A DNA stretch of 64,000 nt from Cafeteria roenbergensis (lineage: Eukaryota; Sar; Bigyra; Bicosoecida; Cafeteriaceae): positions 372,001 through 436,000 of the forward strand of contig VLTN01000009.1 of the NCBI GenBank assembly GCA_008330645.1. The letters are read 5' to 3'. Below are positions 59,101 through 64,000 of this stretch, piece by piece. Made by a program: the position numbers and the translations under genes. Below the pieces are notes generated by a model. It saw only the letters and a program-made list of their open reading frames with translations. It made no database searches and had not been told where the DNA came from. Each line of letters starts with the position of its first letter. The stretch's first letter is position 1.

Positions 59101-59397
59101 GAAACGGTGGGAGCGAGGAGTGGACGAGGGCTCCGGGTGCCCTTGCCGGCGCCGCCTGCCGGCGGCCCCGTGGCGCGAACCCGTGCAGTCGCCGCCGAGG
59201 CCGGCAGGCCGCGCGCGCGTCAGGGCGCGAGCCCGCTCTGCGACGCGGAGCGCGCTCACCGTGACCAACCTGCCGAACACGCCCGGCACGTGACCCGCGT
59301 AGCTTTCAAACGGCGCGAGCTTCCCTGACTGCCGCATCACCCACGCGCACCCCCGGGACACGGAAGCGCAGCATTTCCCGCAGGCGCTCGAGCACAT
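53103..59397 (-). CDS. Membrane-anchored alpha/beta hydrolase, ABHD16-like, with very long inserts
   Basis: Inferred exons are 59397..59260, 59081..59023 and 58890..53103 (GTGAGC donors, GCAG acceptors, phases agree); 1994 residues. The N-terminus is Cys-rich (MCSSACGKCC). Exon 2 supplies a membrane helix (SPWLLLGLYLAANLVALIL), followed directly by a second (the LPGLVVATLVLAVLVARLF region), a hairpin as in ABHD16. A second Cys cluster lies at about 409-476. The hydrolase core starts near residue 1150: VVICSNPNGGLYELWHRW, VYNYRGYGRSTG, nucleophile Ser in AHSESIGG (about 1224), then GDRNFDNLALTASML, ANPAGDEVIG (acid) and RGHNMAWRRNH (His, about 1934). The nucleophile motif is SxSxG rather than GxSxG, like the WSIGG of ABHD16. 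A disordered insert of about 500 residues separates acid and His. ABHD16 proteins hydrolyse phosphatidylserine or related lipids; the substrate here is inferred only. Confidence 0.78.
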
Positions 59398-59584
59398 GGC
59401 GCCGGGCTGCGCGAGTGGATTCCGGGCGGCTGCATTCGCCTCCTCGGTGTTGGTGCCCTGTCCGGCAGAGCGACGGCTCGACGGGTGTGTGTGAGTGGCG
59501 AGGCAGCAGAGCCAAGTCAAGGAGCAGTTTGTTTGCTGCGGCGGCGGCGCACACGGCAAGCTCCGGCACCTTTGCCGAGGCGCA
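59398..59584. promoter_or_regulatory. Bidirectional promoter region, alpha/beta hydrolase / sirtuin
   Basis: 187 bp between divergent start codons. No specific element was recognised. Confidence 0.4.
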
Positions 59585-61579
59585 ATGGCGGCCACGGCGC
59601 TCAGAAAGGACGAAACGAAGGAGTTTTTCGACTCCCCCGCGGAGCTCGCGGCGAAACTTGACACAGTGAGCGAGGAGTTCAGAGCCTTGCCACGCAAGCA
59701 CCGCGCGCACCCTGCGACGAGGGCACCGGCAAGACGCCAGAAACCATGGCAAGTGTGCTTTTTTAAGGAAGGAGAGGGGGGGGGGGGGGCAGCCGGCGCA
59801 CGAACGTGTGCGATACCCGCCGGCGGCGGCGCACAGTTGCCCCAGCGCGTTGTTGGGAATTTGCTGCGATGCCGCTCAAGCTGCTTCCCCGACGCCCGCG
59901 CAGCTGGCCGGCTGGATCCGTGACTCGAAGCACTGTGTTGCGTTCACCGGTGCCGGGATCAGCACCTCGACGGGAATTCCCGACTTTCGGAGCGGTGAGT
60001 GCTGGATGACCGATCGGCAACTGTGCGCCGGAATTTGCGTCTGTCGCGCTTGGCAGGTGGTGCTCCTCGGCCCCCGTCCCCCAGCCCGCAGCCACAAGAG
60101 GCCCCGCTTCCCGAGGGTGAATTTCGTGCGCAGGCCTTGACACCAAGCTCGCTGTCGGCGCAGGAGCGTGGACGCTTCGGGCTGCAGGGAAGCCGCGCGC
60201 AGCTCGGTCCGCCACGACCAGCACGCTGCAAGCGGTCCCAAGCCGCACCCACATGCTCCTCGTGCGCATGCAGCAGGTGGGGCTGCTCAAACACCTGACC
60301 TCCCAAAACACGGATGGGCTGCATCTGCGCTCCGGCTTCGCTCCGGAGGCGCTGGCCGAGCTGCATGGCAACTCCAACCTCGAGGTCTGCAAGGGACCGG
60401 GCGGGTGCGGCCGCAAGTACTTGCGAGACTACAGGACGCGCCGAGCGGGTGCTCGCGTGCACGATCACCGCACAGGACGCGCCTGCAGCTGCGGAAAGGC
60501 CCTCTATGACAGGTGAGCAAGGCCGCGCGGACAGCGGTGACACAGCTTGCGTCGCCTGCCCGCGCGCGCGCAGGCGTGCGCTCAGCAGCACCGGCACGTC
60601 CCCGCCTGCCGCTGGTTCCCGCAGCATCATCAACTTTGGCGAGGACTTGCCCGAGGCCGAAATCAGCGCTGCATTCGCCAACCACGAGCGCGCCGACGTG
60701 TGCCTGGCCATGGGCTCGTCACTCCGAGTGACGCCTGCAGCCGACGCGCCCGAGGCCTGCGCCTCGGCAGGCGGGAAGCTCGTCATCGTGAACATCCAAA
60801 AGACCCCCTTGGACAGGTCCGCTGCCCTGGTGATCCACGCCATGTGCGACACGGTGGCGGCCGGCCTCGCCGAGCGTCTTGGCCTGACCGTCCCCCCGTT
60901 CCGCCTGCGACGTCGCGTCCGCGTGTGCTTCAAGCCTGATGGGGCTCGGCAGGTGGCTGAATTGAGTGGCCTGGGCCTCGACGACACGCCTTTCGCCTTG
61001 GTGACGCGGCTGTGGGCTCGCACCACGGCGGGAAACGCGCGGGCCGTCGTCATCGACGATCGCCACATCATGCCCGTCACCGCGGGCGGCAGCAAGGCCA
61101 AGGCAGGTGGCGCCCTGCCCTACGAGACCTGGAGGGTCAAAATCCCGGATGAGGCGGTCGCGAGCGCAGCGGAGGCGGCGGCAGGTGGTGGCGCGCGGTC
61201 CCCCACTGCGGCTTCGTCGGGGGCTGGCAGCGATGCGGCCGGGGCCAAGCCGGCGCTCCTGGAGCTTGTGTGCTCGTTCTCGGGGAACTACCGCGAGCCG
61301 CTCGCGCGCATCAGCGTTCCCGTGGTTCCGGGGACGTCCAGGACTGTGGATCTCACGCTGACTCCAGGCGAGGCGCAGTGGGACGGCGGCGACGGGGCCG
61401 TCGACCCTCGGTTCAGAGGCTGGGGCTCGGCCCCGGCCAGCGGTGGCGCAAGGCCAGCGGTGTCTGGTCCCACGCGGGCATCGCCTGCTTCTCGCACACG
61501 AGCTCGCGCAGCTGGAGCACGGCTTGCCAAGTCGGCTGCCTCTGGCGCAGGTTCAACTGCTCGCCCCGCGCCGCCGTGA
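59585..61579 (+). CDS. SIRT6/SIRT7-type (class IV) NAD-dependent protein deacylase with an extra C-terminal domain
   Basis: Four exons: 59585..59665, 59904..59994, 60134..60512 and 60625..61579; 501 residues. All three introns are GTGAG...GCAG and each junction restores a sirtuin motif. Sirtuins remove acyl groups from lysine using NAD+, and SIRT6/7 act on histones in the nucleus. Visible: FFDSPAELAAKLDT, GAGISTSTGIPDFRSG (NAD binding), SQNTDGLHLRSG, catalytic His in ELHGN, zinc cysteines in EVCKGPGGCGRKYLRDY and RACSCGKALYDS, INFGEDLPEAEI, AMGSSLRVTPA and KLVIVNIQKTPLDRSA. The HRTGRACSCG part and tandem FGED favour SIRT7/6. After the core (about residue 290) comes a further block of about 150 residues (RRVRVCFKPDGARQ to ELVCSFSGNYREPLARISV) that looks like a beta domain, then a basic Ala/Arg tail that could be a nuclear signal. 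Exon 1 is only 27 codons. Confidence 0.93.
59666..59903 (+). other. Intron 1 of the sirtuin gene, with a G run
   Basis: 238 bp, ACA|GTGAGC to CGCGCAG. It contains a run of about 13-14 G near 59776-59789, which could cause polymerase slippage or read errors. The intron is supported by the join LAAKLDT|LAGWIRDSKH. Confidence 0.85.
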
Positions 61580-61900
61580 CCAAGCCTGCTCAGCCATGCA
61601 CGAACATGAGCGCGGCGGCGCGCTTGGGAGGGCACAGCACGGTGTTGTTGGCCTCTGCGGGATGCGTGAGACGTTTCTGATCGGGCCCGCCGCCTCAACA
61701 GATTGGAATCGAGCAGCCCGGAAAACGCAACCTCTCTCCCCACCGAGCCGGCAAGCTCTGCCGGCCCGGCGTTGCAACCACGCACTCATCTGCCCCGCGC
61801 GCCAGCGGCCCCCCGCTGAGGCCAAGAGGGGGGGCGGGGGCAGGGCTCTCTGGCAGACTCGCGCACGAGATCGTGGTCTGCTGCCCGGGGCGCCCTTGGG
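61580..61900. other. Intergenic region, sirtuin / LRR gene (same strand)
   Basis: 321 bp between the sirtuin stop and the next start codon. It should include the sirtuin 3' end and the LRR gene promoter. Open frames here are not convincing. Confidence 0.6.
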
Positions 61901-64000
61901 ATGAAGGGGCGGCAGGCCGCGGACGCAGCGAGCAGAGGCCGGACACGCTCCCGCGGCGACTCCGAGGACTCCAACGCCGACCTGGTGGCCTGGCAGCGCG
62001 AGGCGCAGCATTTGCGATACGACAGGCCGGCGTTTCTTGTTCTGCGCAAGCTTCCGGCGGGGAACCCGAGCCTTGACTGCGGCGGCATCAAACTCAACGA
62101 CCGCGAGGCATGGCTCGTGTCCGCCAGCCTCAAAAACTCCGTGGTTGAGCGCATTCACGGCACCCCGTGAGCGATTGTTGATGCGACCGCACTAGCGGCT
62201 TGAGAGGCGCCTGCCTGACCCGCGGCTGCGTGCAGTCCTGGCCGTTGCCGTTGTGCGTGTGGGAGGCAGCCAGGTCCCCGCCTCGCCGCGCGCTCGCGCA
62301 AGCCGGCCCCCACGAGCAAGCGGCTGCTCGTCAGCTCTTGCTAGCTAGCTTTTGGTCGCTGCGTTGATCCCTTGGCGCGCGCAGGCTGCGAGAGCTCAAC
62401 CTCGGGGGCTGTGGCTTGAACCGAGTCATGGCCGACCTGCTGGCCTCGGCGTTGACGCAAAACTCCACGCTGCAGCGCCTCGTGCTGCGCAACAACCCGC
62501 TGGGTCCGGACGGGGTCAAGAGCGTCATGAGCGGCCTGGCCGCCGCGCCGCAGTGGCACGTTGGGCAGGCCATCGCAGAGCGGCGCGCCGCGGCGGAGGC
62601 CGAGAACGAGCAGGCGAGACGCGGGGCGAAGCGAGGGGGGCAGGGACTGGGCACCGCCCCGCCAGGCCTGCGCTCCCGCCTCGCCCCGCCGCCCTCGGGG
62701 TTCGCCTCGCCGCGCGAGCAGGACCGGTTCTGCCTGCTTCGCGAGCTCGACCTGTCCGCGACCGACATGACGGCGCCCCCCACCTCGGGCGTGAAATGGC
62801 TAGCCTCGCACGGCCTGCGCGCAGTTTGCGACTTTCTTATGCGCCCGGAGTGCCGCCTCCGCTCCGTCCGGCTCTGCCGCAACCGCGTTGACGAGGAGCT
62901 GTTCGGCATGCTGGAGCTGGCGCTGCAACACAACTCCACACTTTGCAGCGTGGACCTGGCGGACTGCATGCTGGGCACCGAGCGCGGGAGCGCTGTGCTG
63001 GGCCTGGCCTCGGCTGCCGTGCCTCGGCGCCTCATGTCCATCGCGGACGACGCGCGGGACACTGGTCGAGCGTTCACGCCCGCCCATAGGCGGGACAGCC
63101 GGGCGATGGCACTGCGGTCCAGAGGGTCGAGCGCCGCCGGGATGGGCGGCTTCGCGATGCTGGAGGACGGCGAGGGCTTTGCAGGCGACGGCGCGACGGA
63201 CGACGGCGTCGGAGAGGAGACGGAAGAGGGACGGGCGCGCGCGGACGGCGGCGAGGAGGGCGAAGAGGAGGCGACGGGAGCCGCTCGCCAGCTGTCGCCG
63301 GGACCGCCGTCTGCCTCAGGCGGCGGCAGGGACGGCGGCTCACGAAGGCCGCAGCAGCGCCGGCAGCAGCACCGGCAGCGCGGGCCTGGCCCCGGTGCCG
63401 GAGCGGCAGCGGCGGCGGCAGCGGCTGCCAGTCACGCGGGCGGGCCAGGGGCGGGCCAGGCTGGGACCGCTGGCCCGCTGCTGAGCCGCCCGGTCGGAGG
63501 GTGGACCGCGGCCGAGGCCGCGGAAGCAGCGCGCCTCAGGCGCAGGCCAGAGACGCACGGGCTGGACGGCAGCGGCGCCATGGGGGCCCGTGACGACCAC
63601 CTGGACAGCGACTCGCCGGGGAGGCTCACCACGCGCAACGCGAGCAAGTTCCCCTGGCTTGTGCGGCAGGGGCCCTCCTCGGTGGAGATGCTCTGCCTCA
63701 GAGGGTGCGGGCTCAAGGACGCTGGCGCGACGGCCATCCGCGACGCCCTGCAGCGCCGCTGCCGCCTGCAGCAGCTGGACGTGTCGCGAAACGGCATCTC
63801 CGCCACGGGCTTCCGCCAGATCGCCATGGGCCTTCGAACCACCTTTGTGAAGAGCGTCGACGTCTCGCACAACACCATCGGCAGAGCCGGCGCCTCGCTC
63901 CTCGCCCAGGCCCTGGCCTCCCGCCTCATCACCGTCCGGGCCCTGAAGGTGGCGTTTTGCGGGCTGACCGACGGAGGCAAGGACCCTGGGGGCGTGCTGG
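61901..64000 (+). CDS. Leucine-rich-repeat protein (ribonuclease-inhibitor type), 3' end outside the window
   Basis: Exon 1 is 61901..62166 and exon 2 runs from 62385 past the window end; about 627 residues are visible. The intron (218 bp) has donor CCC|GTGAGC and acceptor GCGCAG; the join makes HGTP|LRELNLGGCGLN, a proper LRR. N-terminal residues 1-60 are charged (MKGRQAADAASRGRTRSRGD). LRR units are clear: LRELNLGGCGLNRVMADLLA, LQRLVLRNNPLGPDGVKSVM, LLRELDLSATDM, LRSVRLCRNRVDEELFGMLE, LCSVDLADCML, then VEMLCLRGCGLKDAGATAI, LQQLDVSRNGISATGFRQI and VKSVDVSHNTIGRAGASLL. About 200 residues of acidic, Gly/Ala/Gln-rich disorder split the array between these two groups. RI-type LRRs form curved protein-binding surfaces; candidates include ciliary, cytoskeletal or signalling scaffolds. 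No partner can be named. Confidence 0.82.

Overview
The window is nuclear DNA from a GC-rich, gene-dense unicellular eukaryote. The evidence is short spliceosomal introns (20 placed, 112 to 416 bp), a branch-point-binding protein gene, a GCN1 gene, a flagellar CFAP43/44 gene and a tiny-macrocysts (TmcB/TmcC) type membrane PAS protein of the kind found in free-living protists. A heterotrophic flagellate such as a bicosoecid stramenopile (Cafeteria-like) would fit; that is inference, not proof. I see no rRNA, convincing tRNA, CRISPR, transposon, retroelement or virus-like element.

Layout. 1-7816 (minus): two tandem TmcB-like genes; the first is cut by the window edge, the second is whole apart from a one-base frame break. 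8754-10738 (plus): probable UBL-PUB-UBX type p97 cofactor. 11047-24143 (minus): giant GCN1. 24433-27027 (plus): SF1/BBP. 27502-31770 (minus): unknown disordered protein. 32027-35228 (plus): glutaredoxin-DEP-DUF547 protein. 35606-36769 (minus): triple-KH RNA-binding protein. 37159-38017 (minus): small four-helix membrane protein. 38472-42561 (plus): disordered Ser/Pro/Ala-rich protein. 42824-50777 (minus): CFAP43-like flagellar protein. 50941-52489 (plus): ACMSD. 53103-59397 (minus): membrane alpha/beta hydrolase resembling ABHD16. 59585-61579 (plus): SIRT6/7-type sirtuin. 61901 to the end (plus): leucine-rich-repeat protein, incomplete.

Genes alternate strand almost without exception, giving divergent pairs with 163-940 bp between start codons and convergent pairs with about 260-610 bp between stops. 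Very long open frames opposite GCN1 and others are by-products of GC-rich codon use. Every intron placed begins GTGAG and ends GCAG. Several of them (the ACMSD, sirtuin and TmcB introns) were fixed by protein homology rather than by that motif, and the rule then recovered first exons that simple ORF calling misses.

The genes do not form an operon or one pathway. They cover translation control (GCN1), splicing (SF1), RNA binding (KH), chromatin (sirtuin), tryptophan catabolism (ACMSD), cilium assembly (CFAP43/44), p97/ubiquitin function and membrane sensing (TmcB). The most unusual features are the patchwork gene-conversion pattern in the TmcB pair, the fixed GTGAG...GCAG intron ends, a giant GCN1, and several large disordered proteins of unknown function.
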